Source: Rhizobiales bacterium 32-66-11 (GTDB taxonomy: Bacteria > Pseudomonadota > Alphaproteobacteria > Rhizobiales > Xanthobacteraceae). From it: 33,350 bases of DNA. The notes beneath the pieces were generated by a model. The model made no database searches. It worked only from the letters and a program-made list of their open reading frames with translations, and had not been told where the DNA came from. Each line of letters opens with the position of its first letter. The first letter of the stretch is position 1. Below are positions 1 to 9,452 of the stretch, piece after piece. A program made the translations under genes and the position numbers. The stretch is from the NCBI GenBank assembly GCA_002304505.1, contig NCEH01000017.1, forward strand, positions 1 to 33,350, in the 5' to 3' direction.

Positions 1-198
1 AGCATGTGGATAAATGGGCTCGATGTATTAAATCATTCTGGACCCTGGGGTTATAGCTCAAAGGTTCTGTCGAGTCCCCGCAATTATAGTATAAAGCTCG
101 GAATTTATAGGGCGGCGCAAAATACATCACAGGTTGTGTACTTTGATAGCATTCGGTGGGGGACATCTTTTGAAGCTGTTAATCCATCTGCTCGGTGA
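1..198 (+). CDS. Polysaccharide lyase-like protein, C-terminal fragment (5' end outside window)
   Basis: The reading frame is open from the window edge to TGA at 196-198, so only the last 65 or so residues are visible. They contain the stretch KLGIYRAAQ, then VVYFDSIRWG and a short tail. This pattern, a beta strand ending in GIYR followed by a strand with a Y-x-D-x-(I/V)-R-x-G ending, resembles the C-terminus of the heparin-lyase-I-like jelly-roll polysaccharide lyases (Pfam Polysacc_lyase type). If so, the protein would cleave an acidic polysaccharide, probably in the periplasm or outside the cell, which fits the polysaccharide genes that follow. The ATG at 4-6 is probably internal. The base composition is clearly more AT-rich than the rest of the window. 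The family call rests on a short segment and is moderate. Confidence 0.5.
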   Translation, partial: SMWINGLDVLNHSGPWGYSSKVLSSPRNYSIKLGIYRAAQNTSQVVYFDSIRWGTSFEAVNPSAR

Positions 199-296
199 TA
201 CACCTCTCGCCCCTTCTGCTCTTCCGCACTGATATCTCGTTTAATCTTGTTGCGTTTGAAGGTCCTAGGACACATCCTAGGTTTCATGGCATTGGC

Positions 297-330
297 CCCC
301 CATACAGATTGAGCCCCCATACAGAAAGTG
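297..330. repeat. Two-copy 17-bp tandem repeat
   Basis: The unit CCCCCATACAGATTGAG at 297-313 is followed directly by CCCCCATACAGAAAGTG at 314-330; the first 12 bases are identical. The function is unknown. Confidence 0.6.
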
Positions 331-472
331 TCGCCTGTGCTAGAATTGCGCTACCATGGGCATCGGCCGGGCTATCCATTAAAAAACCAAGGTACACGAG
401 GCAAAGAACATTCCTGGGAACAATATCTATACCCTTCTAGTAGATAGGATTCATTAGCCACTCATGCCCTGA

Positions 473-526
473 GTCAAACTGGCTTGAAGCCCATGTCAAA
501 CTGGTTGGTCGAGCACTTCAAACTGA
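473..526. repeat. 22-bp periodic repeat with TCAAACTG core (three copies)
   Basis: GTCAAACTGG occurs at 473-482 and 495-504, and a diverged copy TTCAAACTGA occurs at 517-526. The spacing is exactly 22 bp each time, about two helical turns, so the cores face the same side of the DNA. The repeats end 34 bp before the glycosyltransferase start codon, where a regulator could bind. No known operator matches in my memory. Confidence 0.45.
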
Positions 527-560
527 AATGTCGTGCGCGTAATTTTGTCGGACGCCCACA

Positions 561-3260
561 ATGAGCCTCAGCGGCAAGCTTGAGAGTATCGACGCCAACG
601 CAATCAGCGGCTTCATACAGTCGCCGCATCCTCTAAGCGTTATTGATAAACTTTTTATCGTGGTTGATAAATTTCCGTTTGCACTGCGCCCGGAGCATGT
701 CTCCGGCTCTGATCGTTGCAGAGATGGGCGGGTGGAATTCGCGGTACCGACTTCTGAAATCCTGCAGGCCGGATTCGCTGACGCTCCGCTTGCATGGCGC
801 CGCCAAGAAAAGGTAGTTGCCCTCACATTCAACCTGCAGGTGCTCGATGCGCGGGTGGTTCGCGCCTTCGATGCCGAGATTTCTGCACGAGCCGAGAAAG
901 GCTGGTGCACATTGCAGGTGACGACGGATGTCCAGATCTCTCGCGTGACAATTGACGTAGAGATCAATGGATCGTTTTATCTGGGTTTCGTCGTCGGCAC
1001 TCGCAGGCCCATCAGTGGTAACGCCAGCCCAACCGGAACCTGTTCTTTTCCGCTCCCCTTTTCGGCACAGGATACAGACATATTTGATCTTGCGGTGTTC
1101 CAGACCAACGGCTTTGTGAGGCAATTGAGGTTCGACGGAGTCCTTGACGCGTCCATGGCGGAAGATATCGACCGCCTCTCGCGCCAATATTACCCCCCTG
1201 GAGGCAGAGCGGAGCGGCCGGTTGCCATCGTTATTCCCTTACACGGCAGCCTCGAAACCATATCCCACTGTATCGGATCGGTGCTCGAGCACACGGACGC
1301 CAGCGCGCGTCTGATCTTGATCCAGGGCATCTCCGTCGATTCCCGCACCGCCGCTTACCTTGAACTATTGGGGCGCTCGGACCGCATTTCCCTCCTTAGC
1401 CACGATCTGAGCCAGGGCGACACCAGAGCGGTCAATGCGGCTCTGCAGATGGCGCCGAAGGAAGATATCGTCGTTCTCAGCTCGGATGTGACGGTCGGGC
1501 CGAGATGGTTGTCGGGGCTCGCGACCGCTATCTATAGCGAAGGCAACATTGCCACCGCGATGGCGCTCTCCAATACAAATGGCCCATTTTTCGTTGAAGT
1601 TACGACACCTCACGAGAGCGAGCATCGAAACGCCCTGTGTCGAAGCGCCGCGCACCGCAGCCTTGGTCTCTTGCCCGCCACGCCGATTGCCTGGGGCCCC
1701 TGCATTTATTTCCGCCGAGCCGCGCTGGACGATGTCGGCCCCTTCGATGCCGACACCTTCCCCATAGGCGAGGGCGCCCAGATCGTGTTCTGTCTCAAGG
1801 CAAGCAAGGCCGGGTGGCGTCATGTCGTCGATGATCGAACTCTGGTGCTTTGCGATTCCAAGCCCGACCGCCCCCCTCAGAAATGGGATCCGCTCGCACC
1901 GATCCGAGCAACGGACCAATTCCACAATTATCCGGAATTTGAGAGTTTGATCGGATCGCTCAAGTCCAATCAAGCGCTCGCGATGGCCAGGTTTCGCGTT
2001 CACGGCGCGCGCGATGATGCGAGGATGCGTATTCTGTCGGTCATTTCCACCGATACCGGCGGCACACCGCAGACAAATCAGGATCTGCAACGCGGTATCG
2101 CTGAAGAGGTGGAAATGCTGGTGCTTCGCAGCGATGGGCAGATGCTCACGCTCACCGATGCCGCCAACACCGTCATCCGTACACATCGCCTGCTCGAACC
2201 CATGACGCTAGGCACGCATGTCTCTGCGGAATACAATCAAGTTCTCCAACGCTGGTTGGTAGAACTCGCAATCGAGTTGCTCCATATCCGCCACATCGCT
2301 TGGCACAGCCTCTCGCTGACCTGGATCGCACGCATCCTGCATATTCCTGTGATCTATTCATTTCATGATTATTATTCCGTATGTCCTTCGCTCCGACTAT
2401 TGGACGGCGACAACGTTTATTGTGCAGGTGTCTGCACCCCCTCAGAGACTCCCTGTACGCCAGATCTTTGGGACACGGCCCTCTCCCCGCCGTTGAAACA
2501 CCGCTTCGTGCGAACTTGGAAGGAGATGATGGAGAGCACGCTGATGGCCTGTGATGCCTTCGTCACCACCTCGCAGGCTGCACGCGATCTCATGGTCGCC
2601 CATTATCCGTTTCTGAACGACCAACCTTTCAGCGTTATTCTGCATGGCCGCGACCTGCCCATGGCGCACCTTGCCGATGTCTTCCCTCCCGCACCGGAAG
2701 CACCCCTGCGACTGATGGCCCCCGGCAATATATCACCCGCAAAGGGGTCAGATATTCTGTTGCGACTCCAGGATCTTCGGCCGGTGGATGAAATGCAGAT
2801 TCACGTCGCGGGAGCAACGGTGGCCGAGGTTCAGAACAGCGCACTGATCACGACCGGGCCATATGCACGCGAAGACTTTCCCGAAATTGTGGCCCGGATC
2901 CGTCCACACATGGGGCTTATTCTTTCGATCTGGCCGGAAACCTATAGCCACACGCTGACCGAGCTGTGGTCCTGCGGCGTTCCGGTGATTGCCTTGGATC
3001 GCGGAGCGGTGGGCGAGAGGATCCGCGAATCAGGCGGAGGATGGCTTTTGCCGGAAAGCGCGGGTGCTGAGGATGTCCTCGCGCTAATTGCGCATCTCGA
3101 ACGGCGGCCAGACGAATATGCCCTCCGATGCGCCGAGATTGCGCGCTGGCAGGTCGGCCTCGGCGCCAGGCGCAACATTTCAGCCATGGCGAACGACTAC
3201 CTCGCGCTTTATCGGCGGATGCTCGTCAGCAAGTCGTTGGCCAGCCATGTCTCCAGCTAG
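561..3260 (+). CDS. Two-domain glycosyltransferase (GT2-like plus GT4-like)
   Basis: This 899-residue protein probably adds two sugars to a growing cell-surface polysaccharide. Residues 1-210 are an N-terminal region I do not recognise. From about residue 221 a GT-A domain begins with VAIVIPLHGS and carries a D-x-D-like site in VVLSSDVTVGPRW near residue 308, typical of family-2 glycosyltransferases. A second, GT-B-like part starts near residue 489 (MRILSVISTDTGG), continues with FHDYYSVCP, and ends with a GT4-type donor site (WPETYSHTLTELWSCGVPVI, around residues 791-810), including the E-x7-E-like spacing. No transmembrane segment or signal peptide is evident, so it is cytoplasmic or peripheral. 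ATG 561 has only a weak ribosome-binding site. It stands just upstream of manC, which suggests mannose- or rhamnose-containing product. Linkage specificity cannot be read from the sequence. Confidence 0.8.
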   Translation: MSLSGKLESIDANAISGFIQSPHPLSVIDKLFIVVDKFPFALRPEHVSGSDRCRDGRVEFAVPTSEILQAGFADAPLAWRRQEKVVALTFNLQVLDARVVRAFDAEISARAEKGWCTLQVTTDVQISRVTIDVEINGSFYLGFVVGTRRPISGNASPTGTCSFPLPFSAQDTDIFDLAVFQTNGFVRQLRFDGVLDASMAEDIDRLSRQYYPPGGRAERPVAIVIPLHGSLETISHCIGSVLEHTDASARLILIQGISVDSRTAAYLELLGRSDRISLLSHDLSQGDTRAVNAALQMAPKEDIVVLSSDVTVGPRWLSGLATAIYSEGNIATAMALSNTNGPFFVEVTTPHESEHRNALCRSAAHRSLGLLPATPIAWGPCIYFRRAALDDVGPFDADTFPIGEGAQIVFCLKASKAGWRHVVDDRTLVLCDSKPDRPPQKWDPLAPIRATDQFHNYPEFESLIGSLKSNQALAMARFRVHGARDDARMRILSVISTDTGGTPQTNQDLQRGIAEEVEMLVLRSDGQMLTLTDAANTVIRTHRLLEPMTLGTHVSAEYNQVLQRWLVELAIELLHIRHIAWHSLSLTWIARILHIPVIYSFHDYYSVCPSLRLLDGDNVYCAGVCTPSETPCTPDLWDTALSPPLKHRFVRTWKEMMESTLMACDAFVTTSQAARDLMVAHYPFLNDQPFSVILHGRDLPMAHLADVFPPAPEAPLRLMAPGNISPAKGSDILLRLQDLRPVDEMQIHVAGATVAEVQNSALITTGPYAREDFPEIVARIRPHMGLILSIWPETYSHTLTELWSCGVPVIALDRGAVGERIRESGGGWLLPESAGAEDVLALIAHLERRPDEYALRCAEIARWQVGLGARRNISAMANDYLALYRRMLVSKSLASHVSS

Positions 3261-3351
3261 GCAGACGGAACATATTTGTGCCCTGCAATGTGCTGGACGA
3301 ACAGGACACCAACGTGCCAATTGAACGTCACGAGAGGGATCGGAGGCCACG

Positions 3352-4770
3352 ATGAGCTCGGCGAAAATCGTTCCGGTTATTCTGGCGGGGGGAACAGGGA
3401 CGCGCCTCTGGCCGCTCTCGCGGAACACGTTGCCGAAGCAGTTTCTGACTTTGACCGATGGGTTGACCCTGTATCAAGATACCCTCTCGCGCGTCTCTGA
3501 TAAATCGCATTTTCTATCCCCCATCGTCGTCACGAACGACGATTTCCGGTTCTTCGCCCGCCGGCAGGCCAGCGAGATTGGGGTCGAGGCTACGGTGGTG
3601 CTCGAACCTGTACGCCGCGACAGCGCCCCTGCCCTGATCGCCGCTGCGGCCATGGCCCAGAGGATGCATGGGCAGGATGTCCTGGTGCTGGCGCTGGCGG
3701 CGGACCATGTGGTGCTCAAACCCAAGGCATTCCTTGAGGCGGTGAGACAGGCGGCGGAGGTTGCCGCCACGGGCAAGATCGTCACGTTCGGCATCGTCCC
3801 GGATTCCCCACGCACCAGCTATGGTTATATCCGCCCCGGCGCGCCCCTCCCGGCCGGTGGCAATGCGGTGTCGGCGTTCGTCGAGAAACCCGACCGGGAA
3901 ACCGCTTCTCGCTACGTTTCCGAAGGATTTCTCTGGAATTCGGGCAATTTTCTCTTTCCCGCGGCGCTGATGATCGCCGAGGCTGAGCGTTTCGAGCCGG
4001 AGCTGACCGAGGCCGCCCTGAACGCCGTCGCAACCGCCACCGACGATCTCGGATTCATTCGCCTCGGCCGCGAGGCGTTCGAGGCGGCGCCCGCCAAGTC
4101 GATCGATTTCGCGGTGCTTGAACATACCGCCAATGCGGCGGTCGTGGGCGGCGACTTCGGCTGGTCGGATATCGGCTCGTGGGATGCGGTGCGTGAAATC
4201 GGCACACCCGACCCGGAGGGCAATGTCATCCAGGGATCGGTCGCCTTGCTCGACAGTCACAATTCCTATGTCCGCTCCGATGGCCCGCTGGTGACCGGCA
4301 TCGGCCTTGAGGGCATGTCGGTGATTGCCACCGAAGATGCGGTGCTGGTCATGCCGTCGGATCGCAGCCAGGACGTGAAGGCGCTGGTAGCCTCGCTCAA
4401 GGCCGCCAAGATCAATGCCGCCGATGAACATTTGAAGGTGCACCGGCCCTGGGGCACCTACCAAACCATCTGCCGCGGCGAGCGCTTCCATGTGAAGAAG
4501 ATCGTGGTCGAGCCGGGCGCCAAGCTCTCCTTGCAAATGCACCATCATCGCGCCGAACATTGGGTCGTCGTGCGCGGCACGGCTGAAGTCACGGTTGATG
4601 ACCGCACCTTCACGGTGCGCGAGAATGAATCGACTTATATTCCGCTGGGCGGCGTGCATCGCCTGGCCAATCCCGGCCGGATCGATCTGGAATTGATCGA
4701 AGTACAGACCGGCTCCTATCTCGGCGAAGACGATATCGTCCGCATCGAGGATATTTATCACCGCGCATGA
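3352..4770 (+). CDS. manC: Mannose-1-phosphate guanylyltransferase / mannose-6-phosphate isomerase
   Basis: The bifunctional type II enzyme makes GDP-mannose from mannose-1-phosphate and GTP, and usually also interconverts fructose-6-phosphate and mannose-6-phosphate. The nucleotidyltransferase signature GGTGTRLWPLS lies at residues 13-23, followed by PKQFL; FVEKP is near residue 176. A C-terminal cupin isomerase domain starts at RPWGTYQTI (about residue 365) and carries the metal-site pattern QMHHHRAEHW near 395. At 472 residues it has the family's full length. The start ATG at 3352 is set by a strong GGAGG at 3342-3346 with a 5-base spacer. It lies 91 bp after the glycosyltransferase and before the rhamnose genes, so it belongs to the nucleotide-sugar supply of the polysaccharide locus. 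The call is firm; isomerase activity is inferred from the domain. Confidence 0.95.
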   Translation: MSSAKIVPVILAGGTGTRLWPLSRNTLPKQFLTLTDGLTLYQDTLSRVSDKSHFLSPIVVTNDDFRFFARRQASEIGVEATVVLEPVRRDSAPALIAAAAMAQRMHGQDVLVLALAADHVVLKPKAFLEAVRQAAEVAATGKIVTFGIVPDSPRTSYGYIRPGAPLPAGGNAVSAFVEKPDRETASRYVSEGFLWNSGNFLFPAALMIAEAERFEPELTEAALNAVATATDDLGFIRLGREAFEAAPAKSIDFAVLEHTANAAVVGGDFGWSDIGSWDAVREIGTPDPEGNVIQGSVALLDSHNSYVRSDGPLVTGIGLEGMSVIATEDAVLVMPSDRSQDVKALVASLKAAKINAADEHLKVHRPWGTYQTICRGERFHVKKIVVEPGAKLSLQMHHHRAEHWVVVRGTAEVTVDDRTFTVRENESTYIPLGGVHRLANPGRIDLELIEVQTGSYLGEDDIVRIEDIYHRA

Positions 4771-4911
4771 TGGAGCGCGACGTACGGCGGGGCCGGATCA
4801 ACCTCGCCGAACACCCGATCCGCCTTGAAAATGCTGCATCTGCTCATTGACCTTGCGATGGGCCACGGCTAGCTTCCCGTCACACTTTTGCAACGGGGCA
4901 ACGCGGGTCCG

Positions 4912-5469
4912 ATGACGGCTTTCACACCACTGGCGATCCCCGAAGTCATGCTGATTATTCCGCCCCGGTTCAACGATCCGCGCGGTCATTTCAGCGAAAC
5001 CTATGTCGAGGCCCGATATAACGCGAACGGCATCGCCGCCCGTTTCGTCCAGGACAATGAGTCCGTGTCGGTTCCGGTGGGAACCATCCGTGGCCTGCAC
5101 TTTCAGGTCGAGCCGTTCGCACAGGCGAAGCTGGTGCGTGTTCTGGCCGGTGCGGTGTTCGACGTGGCGGTGGACATCCGCAAGGGCTCACCAACCTACG
5201 GCCGCTGGGTGGGCGCCACCCTGACCGAGGCGAACCGCGAGCAATTGTTCATCCCGCGCGGCTTCGCACACGCCTTCTGTACAATAGAGCCGAATACGAA
5301 GGTCGCCTATAAGGTGGACGGCGTGTATTCGCGTGACAGCGAAGGCGGTATTGCGTGGGATGATCCAGATCTCGCGATCGAGTGGCCGGTCAAGGAAGCC
5401 TTGCTGTCCGACAAGGATCGCGAATGGCCGCGTCTGAAGGATTATGACAGCCCGTTCACCTACGCGTGA
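4912..5469 (+). CDS. rfbC: dTDP-4-dehydrorhamnose 3,5-epimerase
   Basis: RmlC epimerises dTDP-4-keto-6-deoxyglucose at C3 and C5, the second of the three steps from dTDP-glucose to dTDP-L-rhamnose. The 185-residue cupin begins MTAFTPLAIPEV, has the RGHFSETY substrate loop from R24, the catalytic histidine in RGLHFQ (H63), the IPRGFAHAF strand and the active-site tyrosine near Y139. I chose ATG 4912 because it gives the usual family length and N-terminus; a TTG at 4888 would add eight unconserved residues. The gene is 18 bp upstream of rfbB and is probably co-transcribed with it. Confidence 0.95.
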   Translation: MTAFTPLAIPEVMLIIPPRFNDPRGHFSETYVEARYNANGIAARFVQDNESVSVPVGTIRGLHFQVEPFAQAKLVRVLAGAVFDVAVDIRKGSPTYGRWVGATLTEANREQLFIPRGFAHAFCTIEPNTKVAYKVDGVYSRDSEGGIAWDDPDLAIEWPVKEALLSDKDREWPRLKDYDSPFTYA

Positions 5470-5487
5470 CGGGACGACGGGGCGAAA

Positions 5488-6546
5488 ATGGCACAACGCA
5501 TTCTTGTTACCGGCGGGGCGGGCTTCATCGGTTCCGCGCTGGTGCGCTATCTCATCGCATCCACGTCCGCGGATGTCCTGACCTATGACAGCCTGACCTA
5601 TGCGGGAACGCTGACGTCCCTGGCGCCGGTGATGGACAATCCGCGCCACAGCTTCGTGCAGGCGGACATTTGCGATGCGGCCGCGTTTCAGGCTGCACTG
5701 GAGACCTTCCGTCCCGACCGCATCATGCATCTTGCGGCCGAAAGCCATGTGGATCGTTCGATCGACGGGCCTTCGGCCTTCATCACCACCAATGTCATCG
5801 GCACCTATACGCTGCTCCAGGAGGCCCTGCGCTATTGGCGCGGGCTGGAGGGGGCGGCGCGCGACGCCTTTCGCTTCCAGCACATTTCCACCGATGAGGT
5901 GTTCGGCAGCCTCGGGGCCGAGGGCTTCTTCCGCGAGGAGACGCCGTACCAGCCCAATTCGCCCTATTCGGCCTCCAAGGCCTCGTCGGACCATCTGGTG
6001 CGGGCGTGGCATCACACCTATGGCCTACCGGTGGTGATGTCGAACTGCTCCAACAATTACGGCCCGTATCATTTCCCGGAAAAGCTGATCCCGCTCATCA
6101 TCCTCAACGCGCTGGAGGGGCTGCCCCTGCCGGTCTATGGCGCGGGCGAGAATGTGCGTGACTGGCTGTTCGTGGAAGACCATGCTGAGGCCCTCCACCT
6201 GATCGGCTCCAAGGGCCGGGTCGGCGAGAGCTATAATGTGGGCGGTGCCAACGAGCGGCGGAACATCGATGTCGTGCGCACCATCTGCGCCATTCTCGAC
6301 GATATCCGCCCGGATGCCCGCATCGGCAAACGCGAAGATCTGATCCGCTTCGTCACCGACCGGCCGGGCCACGACGCGCGCTATGCCATCGACTTTTCCA
6401 AGCTGAACGCCGAACTGGGCTGGACCCCGCGCGAGACCTTTGAAACCGGGTTGCGCAAGACCATCGAATGGTATCTCGCAAATCCCGGCTGGTGGGAGCC
6501 GCTGCGCACCCGCTATGCCGGCCAACGGCTGGGGCTTGCTTCCTGA
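5488..6546 (+). CDS. rfbB: dTDP-glucose 4,6-dehydratase
   Basis: RmlB is an extended short-chain dehydrogenase that uses bound NAD to turn dTDP-glucose into dTDP-4-keto-6-deoxyglucose. The 352-residue sequence has the NAD-binding GGAGFIG (residues 9-15), the dehydratase triad region STDEVFG (S134-T135-D136-E137), and the catalytic YxxxK as Y160-K164 in YSASKAS. Length and motif order are standard. It follows rfbC by 18 bp, and its TGA overlaps the ATG of rfbD by one base, which points to one operon with translational coupling. Confidence 0.97.
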   Translation: MAQRILVTGGAGFIGSALVRYLIASTSADVLTYDSLTYAGTLTSLAPVMDNPRHSFVQADICDAAAFQAALETFRPDRIMHLAAESHVDRSIDGPSAFITTNVIGTYTLLQEALRYWRGLEGAARDAFRFQHISTDEVFGSLGAEGFFREETPYQPNSPYSASKASSDHLVRAWHHTYGLPVVMSNCSNNYGPYHFPEKLIPLIILNALEGLPLPVYGAGENVRDWLFVEDHAEALHLIGSKGRVGESYNVGGANERRNIDVVRTICAILDDIRPDARIGKREDLIRFVTDRPGHDARYAIDFSKLNAELGWTPRETFETGLRKTIEWYLANPGWWEPLRTRYAGQRLGLAS

Positions 6547-7439
6547 TGCGCATCGTCCTGTTCGGCGCCAAGGGCCAGGTCGGCCAGGAACTCACCGCTC
6601 TCGCCGCCGCGCGCGGCGTCGACCTCGTCGCCTTCGAGCGCGCGCAGGTGGACATCTGCGATCCTGCGGCCGTCGCCCGCGCCCTGGAGGCCAAGCGCCC
6701 GGATCTGGTGGTCAACGCCGCCGCCTATACCGCCGTGGACAAGGCGGAGAAGGAAGCGGAACTCGCCACCCGCGCCAATGCGCAGGCCCCCGGCCTGCTG
6801 GCCGAGCGCTGCGCGCGCTATGGCACCCCGCTGGTCCACATCTCCACCGACTATGTGTTCGATGGCACCAAGACGGGCGCCTATGTGGAGAGCGATCCGA
6901 TCGCCCCGCTCGGGATCTACGGGCGCACCAAGGCGGCGGGCGAAGCCGCGGTGCGGGCGCAGAACGAGCGCCATCTGATCCTGCGCACCTCCTGGGTGTA
7001 CGGGGTGCACGGCGCCAATTTCCTCAAGACCATGCTGCGCCTTGCCGGCGAGCGCGATCGCCTCACCATCGTTGCCGATCAGCGCGGCTGCCCCACCGCC
7101 ACGCGCGATATCGCGGAAGGCATATTGGCTGCCGCGCAGGCCGTCGCGGACGGGACGGCGCGCTGGGGCACCTATAATCTCGCCGGCAACGGCGCCACGA
7201 CCTGGCACGGCTTCGCCAGCGAAATCGTCGCCCAGGCGGCCCGCCACACCGGCCGCACGCCGGAAGTCGCGCCCATTACCACCGCCGACTATCCCACACC
7301 CGCCCAGCGGCCCGCCAATTCGGAACTGGATTCCAGCCTGTTCGAACGCACGTTCGGCTATCGCGCGCCGCCCTGGCGCTCGCGCGTGGTCGAAGTGGTG
7401 GACGGGCTGCTCGCATCGACGCTCAAGGAGCCCACGTGA
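6546..7439 (+). CDS. rfbD: dTDP-4-dehydrorhamnose reductase
   Basis: RmlD reduces dTDP-4-keto-L-rhamnose with NAD(P)H to dTDP-L-rhamnose, the last step of the pathway. The start is ATG 6546, overlapping the rfbB stop by one base; the frame stays open further upstream inside rfbB, but homology begins at [13 protein letters not shown] with its Rossmann G-x2-G-x2-G (G7, G10, G13). Other landmarks are [20 protein letters not shown] and YGRTKAAGE, the latter carrying the YxxxK catalytic pair. The 297-residue length is normal. Its TGA sits inside the GTGA that starts rfbA. Confidence 0.96.
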   Translation: MRIVLFGAKGQVGQELTALAAARGVDLVAFERAQVDICDPAAVARALEAKRPDLVVNAAAYTAVDKAEKEAELATRANAQAPGLLAERCARYGTPLVHISTDYVFDGTKTGAYVESDPIAPLGIYGRTKAAGEAAVRAQNERHLILRTSWVYGVHGANFLKTMLRLAGERDRLTIVADQRGCPTATRDIAEGILAAAQAVADGTARWGTYNLAGNGATTWHGFASEIVAQAARHTGRTPEVAPITTADYPTPAQRPANSELDSSLFERTFGYRAPPWRSRVVEVVDGLLASTLKEPT

Positions 7440-8308
7440 AAGGCATCATCCTCGCCGGAGGGACCGGCACCCGGTTGCATCCCATCACCCTCGTGGTCTC
7501 CAAGCAGCTGCTGCCGGTCTACGACAAGCCGATGATCTATTATCCCCTGTGCACGCTCATGTCGGCGGGCATCCGGGACATTCTCATCATCACCACGCCC
7601 CATGACAGCGGGCTGTTCCAGGCGCTGCTGAAGGACGGCAGCCAGTTCGGCATCAAGATCACCTATGCCGTGCAGGACCAGCCGCGCGGCCTTGCCGATG
7701 CTTTCATTGTCGGCCGCGACTTCGTCGGCGACGAGCGCGTGGCACTGGTGCTTGGCGACAATCTGTTCTTCGGCCACGGCCTGCCCGAACTGCTCCAGGA
7801 AGCTGTTGCCCGCACCGACGGCGCGACCGTGTTCGGCTATCCGGTGAACGATCCCGAGCGCTACGGCGTCGCCGAGATCGACGAAACCGGGCGGGTGATC
7901 TCGCTGGAGGAAAAGCCGGCGGTGCCGCGCTCCAACCTCGCGGTGACGGGCCTCTATTTCTACGACAACCGCGTGGTGGACATCGCCGCCAATCTCAAGC
8001 CCTCGCCGCGCGGCGAAATCGAGATTACCGACGTCAATCGCGCCTACATGGACCTTGGCGCGCTGCATGTGAGCCTGATGGGCCGCGGCTTCGCCTGGCT
8101 CGACACCGGCACGCCGGATTCGCTCGTGGAAGCCGCGCAATTCGTGCAGATCCTGGAGAAGCGCCAGGGCCTGAAGATCTCCGCCCCCGAGGAAATCGCC
8201 TTCCGGGCCGGCTTCATCGACGCCGATGCCTTGCGGGCCCAAGGGAGAGTTCGTGCGAAATCGGCCTATGGCGCCTATTTGCTGCGCCTCGCCGACGAAG
8301 GCGTGTGA
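7436..8308 (+). CDS. rfbA: Glucose-1-phosphate thymidylyltransferase
   Basis: RmlA condenses glucose-1-phosphate with dTTP to dTDP-glucose, the entry step of dTDP-L-rhamnose synthesis and its feedback-control point in the family. The 290-residue protein opens with [16 protein letters not shown], followed by [36 protein letters not shown] holds the sugar-binding region and [11 protein letters not shown] a later conserved site. The start is GTG at 7436 in a 4-base GTGA overlap with rfbD, supported by AAGGAG at 7425-7430 with a 5-base spacer. It is the last gene of the polysaccharide operon; no strong terminator follows directly. Confidence 0.97.
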   Translation: MKGIILAGGTGTRLHPITLVVSKQLLPVYDKPMIYYPLCTLMSAGIRDILIITTPHDSGLFQALLKDGSQFGIKITYAVQDQPRGLADAFIVGRDFVGDERVALVLGDNLFFGHGLPELLQEAVARTDGATVFGYPVNDPERYGVAEIDETGRVISLEEKPAVPRSNLAVTGLYFYDNRVVDIAANLKPSPRGEIEITDVNRAYMDLGALHVSLMGRGFAWLDTGTPDSLVEAAQFVQILEKRQGLKISAPEEIAFRAGFIDADALRAQGRVRAKSAYGAYLLRLADEGV

Positions 8309-8351
8309 GCCGCCCCGGCGGCGGTGGTCCCCTGCCCCGTTGGTTTGATCT

Positions 8352-8369
8352 GGCGCATGGTCCTGCGCC
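8352..8369. terminator. Weak stem-loop downstream of rfbA
   Basis: GGCGCA (8352-8357) and TGCGCC (8364-8369) form a 6-bp stem with a 6-base loop, 43 bases after the rfbA stop. No T-run follows, so termination here is only a possibility. Confidence 0.25.
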
Positions 8370-8528
8370 GTCGGCCCTGTCACATCTCGTCGATGATGCA
8401 GCGCAGCAGTAGCGCGCGGCCATCACATGATCTACAGTGGAACACGACATCCCACAGTGAGATCGGGTTAAACACGCATCCAGCGCTGATTTCCCGGTCC
8501 TTTCCGCGTCCCTCCTGACTGGCCGGCC

Positions 8529-9302
8529 ATGAGCAATTTCAACGAAGAAACGGTGAAGAGCGTCCACCACTGGACCCAAAACCTGTTCACCTTTACCACC
8601 ACGCGCGATCCCGGTTTCCGCTTCCTGAACGGCCAGTTCGCCATGATCGGCCTGATGGTGGAAGGCAAGCCGCTGCTGCGCGCCTATTCCATGGCCAGCG
8701 CCAATTATGAGGAAGACCTCCAGTTCTTCTCCATCAAGGTGCAGAACGGCCCGCTCACCTCGCGCCTCCAGCATCTCAAGATCGGCGACAAGATCCTGGT
8801 CGGCCGCAAGGCGACGGGCACGCTGATCCAAGACAATCTGCTGCCGGGCAAAAATCTGTACCTGCTCTCCACCGGCACCGGCCTTGCGCCCTTCCTTTCG
8901 GTGGTGAAGGATCCGGACGCCTATGAGCGGTTCGAAAAGATCGTCCTCATCCACGGCTGCCGCACCGTGGCCGAGCTGGCCTATGACGACTACCTCACCA
9001 ATGAGCTGCCGGAGAACGAGTTCATCGGCGACGAGGTGAAGGCCAAGCTGATCTATTACCCGACCGTCACCCGCGAGCCGTTCCGTCACCAGGGCCGCAT
9101 CACCTCCTTGATCGAGGGCGGCCAATTGTTCGCCGACATCGGCTTGCCGCCCATCGACCCGCAGAACGACCGGCTGATGCTCTGCGGCAGCCCGGCGATG
9201 CTCAAGGACCTGGTGCAATTGCTGGAATCGCGCGGATTCCAGGAAGGCAGCCAGTCGCAGCCGGGCCATTATGTGATCGAGAAGGCGTTCGTCGAGCGCT
9301 GA
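8529..9302 (+). CDS. fpr: Ferredoxin--NADP(+) reductase
   Basis: This 257-residue flavoprotein passes electrons between NADPH and ferredoxin or flavodoxin in the cytoplasm. The FAD-binding RAYSMAS starts at R51, the GPLTSRL segment follows, the NADP-binding loop STGTGLAPF is near residue 114, and LMLCGSPAML lies near residue 216. The C-terminus GHYVIEKAFVER is the bacterial subclass type (Rhodobacter/Azotobacter FPR), which ends in a longer tail than the plant enzyme. It is a stand-alone gene between the rhamnose operon and the autotransporter. Family members often respond to oxidative stress or serve nitrogenase or biosynthetic ferredoxins; nothing in the sequence decides between these here. 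Confidence 0.95.
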   Translation: MSNFNEETVKSVHHWTQNLFTFTTTRDPGFRFLNGQFAMIGLMVEGKPLLRAYSMASANYEEDLQFFSIKVQNGPLTSRLQHLKIGDKILVGRKATGTLIQDNLLPGKNLYLLSTGTGLAPFLSVVKDPDAYERFEKIVLIHGCRTVAELAYDDYLTNELPENEFIGDEVKAKLIYYPTVTREPFRHQGRITSLIEGGQLFADIGLPPIDPQNDRLMLCGSPAMLKDLVQLLESRGFQEGSQSQPGHYVIEKAFVER

Positions 9303-9384
9303 GAAGGCTCCCGGCGCAGGCGCCGTTCGGAGACTGCGGCCTTGCTGCAACAGATGCCCCGAATCGGAAACCTGTAGTCACCTA

Positions 9385-9390
9385 TATAAT
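9385..9390 (+). promoter_or_regulatory. Possible -10 hexamer for the phosphatase-autotransporter gene
   Basis: A perfect TATAAT lies 62 bases before the preferred ATG at 9453, in an AT-rich patch of an otherwise GC-rich gap. No good -35 element is visible at 16-18 bp upstream, so this is a candidate only. Confidence 0.35.
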
Positions 9391-9452
9391 ACCGTTCGCT
9401 TGTGCGCGAATGTGAAAAGCTGCACCTTCCCCGCGGGTTGGGGAGAGTGGCC

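Larger units (their letters stand above)
199..560. other. AT-richer intergenic gap with short direct repeats, no convincing gene
   Basis: This 362-bp gap holds no believable coding frame. It contains two CCTAGG palindromes 12 bp apart (264-269 and 276-281), a 17-bp tandem duplication (297-313 and 314-330, 14 of 17 bases equal), and a TCAAACTG core repeated at a 22-bp period. Composition is unlike the GC-rich genes downstream. It may be a scar of past rearrangement or mobile DNA, or a control region for the glycosyltransferase gene. I see no terminal inverted repeats or transposase remnant that would prove an insertion sequence. Confidence 0.5.

Noticed and set aside
199..560. Insertion-sequence remnant in the left intergenic gap
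   Set aside because: Repeats and composition are suggestive, but no terminal inverted repeats, target duplication or transposase fragment could be seen.
8309..8322. GCCGCC/GGCGGC hairpin right after rfbA as a terminator
   Set aside because: The loop would be only two bases and no T-run follows.
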